NCBI GenBank assembly: GCA_021800575.1
Contig: JAJYYW010000072.1
Span: 1-7,053, forward strand
DNA: 7,053 nt
Source of the DNA: a bacterium
Lineage (GTDB): Bacteria > JAMCPX01
Reading direction: 5' to 3'
The notes beneath the pieces are model-generated. The model saw only the letters and a program-made list of their open reading frames with translations, ran no database searches and was not told the DNA's origin. Positions 1-6,832 of this stretch are shown piece after piece; position 1 is the stretch's first letter; the number at the start of each line of letters is the position of its first letter. The translations under genes were made by a program, and so were the position numbers.

Positions 1-1257
1 GCAGCTATAGGATTTGACATACTCACAAAATTACAGCCGGAACAACATGAGGTCTCTGCACAAAAAAACAACAGCAAACAAAGAAAGAATATCCGAAAAC
101 CTGAGACTATACAAACCATCCAATTTAAATCAATCAAAAAAACCAGCTCTATGGTAATAGGTAGTATTGTAGTTGCAGCGATACTAGGTATCATCCTCAT
201 TCATCCGTATACTGAAGCTAAAGCTTTAGAAAACTTCATTGCACGTTTTTACATACTGCTCTTCATGGCCGGTCTTTTTATAATCGCACTATATTTCTAT
301 CAATCCGTTCAATTCAAAAAAAGCGCCTTAATATTCATTATCCTTGCAGCTTTTTTTAACCTATTTTTTTTCGGCCATGACTTCAATCCGCAAATTCCAG
401 GAGACTGGGTCTATCCGCACAAACCTAAAATTATATCATATATGCAGCGCACAAAAAATCTCTTTCGATTTATAAGCATAGGGGCCGGGTATCTTCCTGA
501 TACCCTTATGGTTTATAATTTAAGTGATGTGCGAGGGTATGATCTTCCTACAAAAAAAAGATATGATAAGTTCTTTACAACACTTTTTCATCAGAAACCT
601 TTTGAATATTCCAGCTCGGGTTCATATCTTATTATGCATTCCAACTACAAACCAAATGAAAATATTTTTGTACACACAAAAAAAATAGTTGATATCTTCA
701 GGCTAATAAATGTCTACTATATGGGTACAATCACTGATACATTATACACAGTAAACCCGTACCGTCAGCGGGCATACCTGGTACATCATGTCATTCCGGC
801 AGGCACGCCTGAGCAGGCACTCGGCCTTGTAAGTTCTGATATAGACGCCCTCTTGAAGGACAGTGTCGTTATTGAAGAAAAAGGCAATGCCATCCAGATG
901 CCCGACTGCACCTACGGGACCACTGCGGATATCGTTAACGTAGCCACATACCAGCCGGACAAGGTGGAATTAACGACATCCAGCCCGTGCAAATCAGTAC
1001 TCATACTTTCAGATACCTATGACAGTGGATGGCACGTAACTGTTGATGGTTACAGCAAGCCCATCCTGCACGCAAACTATCTGTTCAGAGGGGTGGTTCT
1101 GGAACCCGGCATGCACGAGGTCGTTTTCAAGTATATGCCGATTTCGTTCATTATCGGATTATTTTTATGTTTTTCAGGCCTTATCATTGTAATAGTGGTA
1201 TTTATCTATGCGAAAAAAAAGAAAACAACCGGCCCGGTAACAGAAGAACAAATATGA
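1..1257 (+). CDS. YfhO-family polytopic membrane protein, C-terminal part (5' end outside window)
   Basis: The reading frame is open from base 1, so this is the last 418 residues of a longer protein; YfhO-family members are usually about 700-900 residues. Visible residues about 15-50 form a basic, Asn/Gln/Lys-rich loop. Three hydrophobic segments follow at about 51-68, 82-100 and 109-124, then a soluble domain with the 'SDVRGYD' motif (about 175-181), then a beta-rich domain with 'SGWHVTVDG' and 'HANYLFRGVVLEPGMHEVVFKY', and a last membrane segment (about 381-403) ending in KKKK. The VRGYD and GW-x-VxVDG/ANY-FR/PG-H-V-F-Y pattern is what I know from YfhO proteins (PF09586). Bacillus YfhO is linked to glycosylation of lipoteichoic acid; a lipid-linked sugar transfer role here is inference. 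The stop overlaps the next start (ATGA at 1254-1257). GC content jumps sharply near base 750, and the AT-rich part has several A8/T8 runs. The family call is fairly secure; the substrate is unknown. Confidence -1.
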   Translation, partial: AAIGFDILTKLQPEQHEVSAQKNNSKQRKNIRKPETIQTIQFKSIKKTSSMVIGSIVVAAILGIILIHPYTEAKALENFIARFYILLFMAGLFIIALYFYQSVQFKKSALIFIILAAFFNLFFFGHDFNPQIPGDWVYPHKPKIISYMQRTKNLFRFISIGAGYLPDTLMVYNLSDVRGYDLPTKKRYDKFFTTLFHQKPFEYSSSGSYLIMHSNYKPNENIFVHTKKIVDIFRLINVYYMGTITDTLYTVNPYRQRAYLVHHVIPAGTPEQALGLVSSDIDALLKDSVVIEEKGNAIQMPDCTYGTTADIVNVATYQPDKVELTTSSPCKSVLILSDTYDSGWHVTVDGYSKPILHANYLFRGVVLEPGMHEVVFKYMPISFIIGLFLCFSGLIIVIVVFIYAKKKKTTGPVTEEQI

Positions 1258-2165
1258 CCTCGTTCATTGTAGTCAACTATAATACAAAGGAGCTTCTCAA
1301 AAATCTTCTTGATTCCCTTCAGAAATTCTTTGCCGGAGAGGAGGTCATTGTCGTTGACAATGCATCTCACGATGGCAGTGCGGAGATGGTTACTCGTGAC
1401 TTTATGGCAGTTAAGCTTATTGCCAATACAGAGAACATCGGGTTCGCACGTGCAAATAATCAGGCAATGGATATCGCGTTGGGAGATGTATTCGTCCTTA
1501 TCAACAGCGACGCAGAACTCATGGACGACAGTCTCAGGCACGCAATCGATACGGTGAGAGGCGACCGCACCTGCGGGCTCGCCGGCTGCAGGCTCCTGAA
1601 CAGCGACGGCAGTACGCAGGTCTCAGTCGGGCGGTTCCCGGGTGTTGCGTATGCTTTCCTATCGAATACCGGTCTGGGCATGCTGCTGCCGTCCCGGATT
1701 CGGGGCACAATCCTTGCGGGACAGTATTTCGACTACACGCACCAAACCGAAGTAGACTGGGTTATGGGGGCCTGCATGATACTGAGAAAAGATGTTTACC
1801 TGAACGTGGGGGGACTGAACACCGATTACTTCATGTTTGGAGAGGACATGGAGTGGTGCTACAGAATACGGCAGGCAGGGTATAAGACCCTGTATATTCC
1901 AGAAACCAGGGTCATGCATCATTTCAACAAAAGCGGATCATCCGGCGTCGCGAAGCGCTACGAGCTCATGTACAAAAACTACTACGCATTCTGCGGCCGG
2001 TATCTCGGCAGATTCAGATCGGCGGTTATACGGATTTTGAATATCGAGGGGCTTTTCGCCCGATACCTCGCATACAAGGCAGGACTTATCAAGACAACCG
2101 ACCCCTTTCTTGCGTACTGGTTTGCAAACTTCAGGCAGGCATTGAAAGCGCAGCTTAAATTCTAA
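1254..2165 (+). CDS. Family 2 glycosyltransferase, WbbL/rhamnosyltransferase-like
   Basis: This 303-residue protein is a cytoplasmic GT-A fold glycosyltransferase that would add one sugar from a nucleotide-sugar donor to a growing glycan. Visible motifs are the N-terminal 'SFIVVNYN' strand (3-10), 'VDNAS' (34-38, nucleotide binding), 'NIGFARANNQA' (61-71), 'NSD' (84-86, the metal-binding DXD equivalent), 'GACMILRKD' (172-180) and 'GEDMEW' (196-201, with the likely catalytic acid), followed by a conserved 'VMHHF' (220-224). The NIGFARANN and GEDxEWC pattern is typical of the WbbL-like rhamnosyltransferase group. I chose the ATG at 1254, not the longer frame from 1167, because the family's first strand begins there and the start overlaps the upstream stop as ATGA. 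There is no strong ribosome binding site, which fits translational coupling. Its stop codon overlaps that of the opposing gene at 2162-2165. The donor sugar cannot be read from sequence; rhamnose is only a family-based guess. Confidence -1.
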   Translation: MTSFIVVNYNTKELLKNLLDSLQKFFAGEEVIVVDNASHDGSAEMVTRDFMAVKLIANTENIGFARANNQAMDIALGDVFVLINSDAELMDDSLRHAIDTVRGDRTCGLAGCRLLNSDGSTQVSVGRFPGVAYAFLSNTGLGMLLPSRIRGTILAGQYFDYTHQTEVDWVMGACMILRKDVYLNVGGLNTDYFMFGEDMEWCYRIRQAGYKTLYIPETRVMHHFNKSGSSGVAKRYELMYKNYYAFCGRYLGRFRSAVIRILNIEGLFARYLAYKAGLIKTTDPFLAYWFANFRQALKAQLKF

Positions 2166-3082
2166 GCACGTTGAGATCCACTCACCCCTTTACGAACACC
2201 GCGCAAAAAGCTCAGATAACATTTGATCTTATAGTAGCGGTTCAGGGGATAGCTGAAGCCTGCGGCGGACAGAAGAACATACAGGGGATAAAACAATGAC
2301 AGGACGACATGCTCGGTTTGAATCCGCATAAATTCTCTGTCCGAAAGATCAATCTTCTGAACATCAGGATGGTTTTTCACCAGAAACCTGTACGCTTCGC
2401 CAATTCTCTCCTGTCGCCTTAACCCCTCTTGCACGGATATGGTCTGATAATGCTCGCCGACAGCCTTTTTGAATAAAATGACTTTAAATCCGAATTGCCT
2501 GAGCCTGAGCGTTAAATCCGTATCCTCATAAGCCGCATTCGGAAAGGTTTCATCGAACCCCCCATGTTGAATCAAAAACGACCGTACGAGGGATACGTTG
2601 TGCGTTATGATGGATTCGACTTCCCTGCCATCCTCATAGGATGCATATCCGGATATAATTCTCTCATAGAACTTCATAAAAGCAGTTATTTTCAGTTCCC
2701 GGGACCACCGTATGATACCCTGGATGGCAATGTTTTCGCCGGGATACGCAGCATGTCCGTTGATGTGCTGCTGAACAAATCCGCTCCCCACAATAATATC
2801 ATCGTCGAGGAAGATGATGATTCTACCCTTTGCCAGGGCTATGCCTTTATTGCGTGCTGCCGCCGGGCCTCTATGGTGCTGGACGGTGTATATCACGGGA
2901 GTCGGATGGAGCTCCCTGAACGATGCCACAACGCCCGCTGTGGTATCCGTTGACCCATCGTCAACTACAATGACCTCGAACAGCCCGTCGCGGGCGTTTC
3001 CCGACAACAATGCACCCAGCGTCTTTTCCAATGTCGCGGCCCGGTTGAATGTCGGTATTACGATGCTTGCCTCAAAATTCAT
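2162..3082 (-). CDS. Family 2 glycosyltransferase
   Basis: This 306-residue protein is a GT-A glycosyltransferase, last in the leftward set. Visible motifs are 'ASIVIPTFNRAATLEKTL' (5-22), 'VIVVDDGSTD' (37-46, nucleotide binding), 'GPAAARNKGI' (72-81), 'FLDDD' (91-95, metal-binding DXD), the region 'HNVSLVRSFLIQHGGFDE' (161-178) and 'YEDTDL' (185-190, with the likely catalytic acid). The C-terminal stretch at about 259-278 is hydrophobic and could sit on or in the membrane. The frame runs upstream to 3247, but the ATG at 3082 is preferred: it lies right before the family's first strand and forms an ATGA overlap with the methyltransferase stop (3079-3082). No Shine-Dalgarno at usable spacing is seen, so it probably depends on translation of the upstream gene. 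It differs from the other two glycosyltransferases in having a true DDG and DDD, and so probably transfers a different sugar. The sugar itself is unknown. Confidence -1.
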   Translation of the reverse strand: MNFEASIVIPTFNRAATLEKTLGALLSGNARDGLFEVIVVDDGSTDTTAGVVASFRELHPTPVIYTVQHHRGPAAARNKGIALAKGRIIIFLDDDIIVGSGFVQQHINGHAAYPGENIAIQGIIRWSRELKITAFMKFYERIISGYASYEDGREVESIITHNVSLVRSFLIQHGGFDETFPNAAYEDTDLTLRLRQFGFKVILFKKAVGEHYQTISVQEGLRRQERIGEAYRFLVKNHPDVQKIDLSDREFMRIQTEHVVLSLFYPLYVLLSAAGFSYPLNRYYKIKCYLSFLRGVRKGVSGSQRA

Positions 3083-3753
3083 GGTGTGTTCATTTTTTCC
3101 AGTATGTATATTTTTCTGTAGGGCGTTCCAATGCTGCTCACGTGAATAAGCCATCCGCAAAGAGTGCCCATACTGTGTGCGGCTCTCGTCAATAGCTTGT
3201 TGAAAAACTTGTAGGTTTCTGCCTTCATGATAAGCAGATGCACCCATATATTCTCATTGTTTATACATTGTACTATCCGGATCTGTGGACTGGTGCCAAT
3301 TGCTGAGCTGTCAGGATACAATGAACCGGTATGCTCGATCAACCATGACGGAAGTTCAATCTTACGACGAACATAGAATGCAGAGAGCCGCATATCGATC
3401 TTCTTAGCGTTTGTCCCAAACGGGAACCCGACTATTATGTGTTTGCTGGAAACCCTTACCAGTTCTGCCAACAATGCTTCTCTCTGGCCACACGGAACGT
3501 GTTCAAGGGTGTCAAGGCATAGAACAGAGGAAAACGTATTGTCTCTGAACGGCAACGCAGATCCGGCAGCATACACCGGAACATTGCCGGCAGAGAACGG
3601 CGGAGAAAATTTAATATCCACTCCGATAAATGAAACAGCCAAAAACTCTCCGATACCCAACGCCCCACTACCGATCTCTAAAATAGTATGCGGCAGTGTA
3701 CTTGATTTGTAAAACTTCAAGACAGGATAATATCGTGCGAGCCTATTCAGCAT
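3079..3753 (-). CDS. SAM-dependent class I methyltransferase (type 11-like)
   Basis: This 224-residue protein should methylate a small molecule or sugar using S-adenosylmethionine. Motif I is 'ILEIGSGALGIGEF' (24-37). The acidic end of strand 2 is 'GVDI' (44-47), then 'GSALPFRDNTFSSVLCLDTLEHV' (64-86), the classic pattern around motif II of Methyltransf_11 proteins, and 'HIIVGFPFG' (105-113) as the next strand. The C-terminal third has no motif I recognise. The frame could begin at a TTG at 3765, but I prefer the ATG at 3753, which has an AGG five bases upstream and overlaps the flippase stop by 11 nt. Its place between the flippase and a glycosyltransferase suggests it methylates a sugar of the exported glycan, possibly as a non-reducing-end cap. 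That role is inferred from context only; O-methylation is more likely than C- or N-methylation but not shown. Confidence -1.
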   Translation of the reverse strand: MLNRLARYYPVLKFYKSSTLPHTILEIGSGALGIGEFLAVSFIGVDIKFSPPFSAGNVPVYAAGSALPFRDNTFSSVLCLDTLEHVPCGQREALLAELVRVSSKHIIVGFPFGTNAKKIDMRLSAFYVRRKIELPSWLIEHTGSLYPDSSAIGTSPQIRIVQCINNENIWVHLLIMKAETYKFFNKLLTRAAHSMGTLCGWLIHVSSIGTPYRKIYILEKMNTP

Positions 3754-5284
3754 ACTTGCCTGCAAATGTCGACAGTTTTTCTTTCACCATCGCCTTGTTT
3801 TCCCTTGACAAGGCAAACGCCCAGTACAGAACAAAAAACAAAAGAGCTATGACGCCCATCTCAAGTATTGTTGTTACGAGATGATGTTGACCTATAAAAT
3901 GCTTCAAAAGGATTGCCGCTATAACCGGGAAGGCCGCTACCAGGATTATTTTCACATAGTACCCGACAAAGTAACTATGCGGTATGCCCAGAACATTATC
4001 TATATACAGGGGGATCACAATTGCATTTGATACGAACATAGCAATTGCTGTTCCCATGGCAACACCGTTTATCCCAAACGGCCTTATCAGCAGAATACTC
4101 ATAATAAGATTACCCAAGGCATCGGCGATAGTTATGTATGACAGTGTTTTATGTTTTTTAATACTTATTAACAACAGGGAGCCAACATGGGCGGGATAAT
4201 GAAAAAACATTGCTATGGATAGGATCATTAAAACAGAATACCCGGCACTATAAGTACTGCCCACCCAAAGTTGTAGCAGACTTTTTCCAAAAACGAAAAA
4301 ACCTATCATTGCAGGTGTCGAAAAAAGCAGGGACATTTCAACTGCATTTCTGTAATACCGTATCATTTTTTCCTTATCCCCGACAGCAGCAAGTGCGGAA
4401 AAAGCGGGAAACAAGACATCGACCAGCTGGAAGACCAGCCCGTTTAAGAGCTTTATCAGTTTCTGTGCTATGGTATAGAGAGCGACTGCCTCAAGGGTCA
4501 GAAAGTACCCGATCACGATGTTATCTGTATTGAACGTAATGAGTGCGGCGATCTGTATGATGAATACGGATACGCTGAACACAAACAGTTCCCTGATCCT
4601 GTTCTTCCTGAAGAGCCGGACACTGATTTTTATATGGTATGCGTACAGGCTTTTCACCGCCAGGATTGACAGTATGCCGATAAGCAGTTGAGAAACCAGA
4701 TTGACCAGAATCAGACTTACCAGTTTACCCCCGGTCAGCAGAACTGCAAGGGTCATACCGGCGTTTAGAACAGTAACCGCTATACCGATATACGCTTTTA
4801 TATCATACCGCTGCATTCCTGTTATCAATCCGCCGTATAAACTCAACGGAAGACTGACGGCAAAGGTGACCCCGCTCAATACAAACGCCCACCTGCTCAT
4901 GGAGAGAAATTGAACGGGGATATGGAACAGGGGCAGAAATAAGGTCAGCAAAAATGTCACCGCTATCCCGCCGAGACCAAGAACAGCATAGAGAACTACC
5001 AGGGTCGAGGCCGTTTCAGACAGATCGTCGAACTTTTTCAGTGTGTAATATTCTGACGCATACTTCGTCAGTGTGTTTCCCAGCCCAAAGTCAAGTACGA
5101 CCAAATAACCGGTCAGGGAAATGATAAGTCCATAAATCCCATACAGAGACGTACCAAGCTTATTCACGATAAACGGCGTCAGGAAAAAGCTGACGATCAG
5201 ACTCGCAAGGAGCAGCATGATATTTAATATGGAATTCCTGGCTATTGAATGAAAAGAGGCGGCCGTGATATCTGATTTACTCAT
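3743..5284 (-). CDS. Polysaccharide flippase, Wzx/PST type (MOP superfamily)
   Basis: This 513-residue inner-membrane protein would flip a lipid-linked oligosaccharide from the cytoplasmic to the outer face. Its length and roughly 12-14 hydrophobic segments fit the family. At the N-terminus, 'NSILNIMLLLASLIVSFFLTPFIVNKLGTSLYGIYGL' (17-53) is followed by 'VVLDFGLGNTLTKYASEY' (62-79), both characteristic of O-antigen and exopolysaccharide flippases (Polysacc_synt family). Further marks are 'FNTDNIVIGYFLTLEAVALYTIAQKL' (251-276) and the C-terminal bundle after 'FGINGVAMGTAIA' (403-415). The N-terminal tail is cytoplasmic and polar. The ATG at 5284 has a clear GGAG nine bases upstream. It is 92 bp downstream of a glycosyltransferase, and its 3' end overlaps the methyltransferase gene. 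Flippases of this class usually work with a Wzy polymerase, which is not in view. Glycan specificity cannot be predicted. Confidence -1.
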   Translation of the reverse strand: MSKSDITAASFHSIARNSILNIMLLLASLIVSFFLTPFIVNKLGTSLYGIYGLIISLTGYLVVLDFGLGNTLTKYASEYYTLKKFDDLSETASTLVVLYAVLGLGGIAVTFLLTLFLPLFHIPVQFLSMSRWAFVLSGVTFAVSLPLSLYGGLITGMQRYDIKAYIGIAVTVLNAGMTLAVLLTGGKLVSLILVNLVSQLLIGILSILAVKSLYAYHIKISVRLFRKNRIRELFVFSVSVFIIQIAALITFNTDNIVIGYFLTLEAVALYTIAQKLIKLLNGLVFQLVDVLFPAFSALAAVGDKEKMIRYYRNAVEMSLLFSTPAMIGFFVFGKSLLQLWVGSTYSAGYSVLMILSIAMFFHYPAHVGSLLLISIKKHKTLSYITIADALGNLIMSILLIRPFGINGVAMGTAIAMFVSNAIVIPLYIDNVLGIPHSYFVGYYVKIILVAAFPVIAAILLKHFIGQHHLVTTILEMGVIALLFFVLYWAFALSRENKAMVKEKLSTFAGKYAE

Positions 5285-5293
5285 GGTGACTAT

Positions 5294-5297
5294 CTCC
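5294..5297 (-). promoter_or_regulatory. Ribosome binding site of the flippase gene
   Basis: GGAG (read on the minus strand) lies nine bases before the flippase ATG at 5284 and supports that start. The 92-base gap upstream (5285-5376) shows no T-tract terminator and no clear promoter, so the flippase is probably co-transcribed with the preceding glycosyltransferase. Confidence -1.
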
Positions 5298-5376
5298 GGA
5301 ATGATCCAGATTCAACCGCCGCGTATTGCAGAAAAAGTACTGCTGCATATCCGGTAATGAAGTTGCGGCAAGCCTC

Positions 5377-6366
5377 TTATACATAGGCAACATACTTTCC
5401 TGTTTTATAATCATACTTTTTGAATATTGCCCTCTTTAGGGCTTTCACAGTAATTGCCGTTTTTCTCTTTATGGATTGCCGGGTTGTCAGGAGATGCGGT
5501 ATCATCCTGAGAAACATACCATACCCTTGAAGGACCGCTCTGACTCCACCTGTCGAAAAGGTGTACTTCAACGTTTTTAGGTGTCCAATCATGAGCCATG
5601 GGAAAAGGGCCGCCATGAGGGGAAACGGCATGTTCTTTATGATAACGGCAAGGTTGTTTCGTAACACAAGCGCCCCCATGAATACCGTTTTTTTTCCGTA
5701 GGTCCTGCTCACCATATGATAGGCAACAGCCCGGGGCTCATAATAATTTTTATACCCCATCAGCCGTGCACGAAACCCGATATCAACATCGTCGAGATAC
5801 GCTATAAACCGTTCATCCCAATATCCCACGGTGTTCAGTGCAGCCTTCGAAATGAGAGAGGCCGCACCTGCCGGAGAAAAGATCTCTTCCCGCTCCGCGT
5901 TGAACCAGGCATCGGGGAGACCATTCCATCGCTTAAATGCGCGTCCTTCCCGCGTATAAACGTCGCCCGCATCGTCGATCATGGCACGTTCGTAGTAATT
6001 GAGAACCTTCGAGCTTATGCCGAAAGTATCTGGCAATGCTCCGGCAGCTGCCAGCATTACGGTTAACCAGTCGCTGTCCAGCTCCACGTCATTATTGATG
6101 AGGGCGATATAGTCACCCTGCGCTCCCGCGATACCGGTATTGACAGCGTGGCAAAAGCCGGCATTGCGTTCAAGCCGAATAAGATGAACCCATGGATAAT
6201 GAGACCCAATGAACTTGCAGGAATCATCGTGTGAAGCATCATCGATAACGATTGTCTCAAACGAGCGGTATGTTTGCCGTGCGATACTGTCGAGGCAAAC
6301 ATTGATAAACTCTTTGCCATTATAGTTGGGAATGACAACCGATACGACTACGTCTGTTTCAGTCAT
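5377..6366 (-). CDS. Family 2 glycosyltransferase with hydrophobic C-terminal region
   Basis: This 329-residue GT-A glycosyltransferase has 'VSVVIPNYNG' (8-17), 'IVIDDASHDDS' (39-49, nucleotide binding), 'RNAGFCHAVNTGI' (67-79), 'LINNDVEL' (89-96, metal-binding DXD equivalent), 'SPAGAASLISKAAL' (164-177) and 'YLDDVDIGFRARLMGY' (190-205, with the likely catalytic acid). After the catalytic part, 'MAALFPWLMIGHL' (251-263) is hydrophobic and may anchor the protein to the membrane; the tail is strongly basic. The NAGF/NND/DDVD pattern places it with dTDP-rhamnosyltransferase-like GT2 proteins, but the donor is not known. The frame reaches an ATG at 6402. I prefer the ATG at 6366, because it has AGGA eight bases upstream (6375-6378) and starts just before the first strand. 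It follows the PilZ gene by 109 bp and precedes the flippase by 92 bp, on the same strand. It contains an A8 run (5688-5695, minus strand). Confidence -1.
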   Translation of the reverse strand: MTETDVVVSVVIPNYNGKEFINVCLDSIARQTYRSFETIVIDDASHDDSCKFIGSHYPWVHLIRLERNAGFCHAVNTGIAGAQGDYIALINNDVELDSDWLTVMLAAAGALPDTFGISSKVLNYYERAMIDDAGDVYTREGRAFKRWNGLPDAWFNAEREEIFSPAGAASLISKAALNTVGYWDERFIAYLDDVDIGFRARLMGYKNYYEPRAVAYHMVSRTYGKKTVFMGALVLRNNLAVIIKNMPFPLMAALFPWLMIGHLKTLKYTFSTGGVRAVLQGYGMFLRMIPHLLTTRQSIKRKTAITVKALKRAIFKKYDYKTGKYVAYV

Positions 6367-6374
6367 ACACAGAG

Positions 6375-6378
6375 TCCT
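6375..6378 (-). promoter_or_regulatory. Ribosome binding site deciding the glycosyltransferase start
   Basis: AGGA on the minus strand sits eight bases before the ATG at 6366. The alternative ATG at 6402 has only a weak GCGG about 11 bases away, so the shorter 329-residue form is favoured. Confidence -1.
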
Positions 6379-6475
6379 GTAGTCCGGGGTATACCATGAC
6401 ATGTCGATGACAACCGCTCATCTTCATCTTTTTCCTGTTCTATCCAGCCGGTCATCTCTCCGCAGGGGGCCGCGG

Positions 6476-6832
6476 CTATGCGTCGCTGCGGCTGTTGTTG
6501 ATAAAGTTGACGATCTTGTTACGCTGGACGGCGCTCAAACCCTCAAATTGTATGCCGAGAACAGCGCCCAAATTATCATGGTTTGTCCGCGGTTCTTTCA
6601 CCGTAGACCAGACAACCCGTCCGGTCACCACGAGCGGCTCAGTTTCATCGGGTAAATAGAACGACATATCGACAACCATGTTTTTACCGATAAATGCAGG
6701 AGTTTCCACAGCAATGCCATCCCTGCTTATATCCCGTGCAAAATCAGAAAAGAAAACACCGCTTTTTCTGCAATTTACTCTGAGCCTGAAAGGAACCCTT
6801 TTAGTTCTTCTTTTTTCACTATAAGATTCCAT
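6476..6832 (-). CDS. Single-domain PilZ protein, probable c-di-GMP receptor
   Basis: This 118-residue protein is essentially one PilZ domain. The two known c-di-GMP contact motifs are both intact: RxxxR at residues 8-12 (RRTKR) and DxSxxG at 34-39 (DISRDG), followed by the beta-barrel strands 'GIAVETP', 'VVDMSFYLP' (53-61), 'VVTGRVVWS' (68-76) and 'LGAVLGIQFEGL' (88-99). A short helix ('VQRNKIVNFINN') closes the domain. It has no signal peptide or membrane segment, so it is cytoplasmic. The frame reaches a GTG at 6853; I prefer the ATG at 6832, which has GGA seven bases upstream and a more usual start. Lone PilZ proteins act as adaptors that bind a partner when c-di-GMP rises. Its place ahead of glycosyltransferase and export genes suggests control of polysaccharide output, but the 109-bp gap leaves open that it is a separate transcription unit. 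PilZ identity is secure; the target is unknown. Confidence -1.
   Translation of the reverse strand: MESYSEKRRTKRVPFRLRVNCRKSGVFFSDFARDISRDGIAVETPAFIGKNMVVDMSFYLPDETEPLVVTGRVVWSTVKEPRTNHDNLGAVLGIQFEGLSAVQRNKIVNFINNSRSDA

Noticed and set aside
1167..1253. N-terminal extension of the WbbL-like glycosyltransferase frame
   Set aside because: The extra 29 residues overlap the end of the YfhO gene, have no family resemblance, and the ATGA start at 1254 precedes the conserved first strand.
1974..1995. CGCA-TTC-TGCG hairpin followed on the minus strand by a T5 run, a possible terminator for the leftward set
   Set aside because: The stem is only 4 bp and the T-run is six bases away, too weak to call.
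2146..2156. AAGC-GCA-GCTT inverted repeat at the convergent junction
   Set aside because: A 4-bp stem with a three-base loop, and no T-tract follows it on either strand.
3083..3247. N-terminal extension of the last glycosyltransferase on the minus strand
   Set aside because: The extra 55 residues lie entirely in another frame of the methyltransferase gene and carry no domain; the ATG at 3082 fits the family.
5295..5354. CCGGA/TCCGG long-range pairing that could mask the flippase ribosome binding site
   Set aside because: Arms are 5 bp with a spacer of about 50 bases; pairs like this are common by chance.
6401..6655. Plus-strand open frame of 84 codons opposite the PilZ gene
   Set aside because: It lies antisense to a confident PilZ domain, shows no family pattern and has no ribosome binding site; it is a shadow frame.
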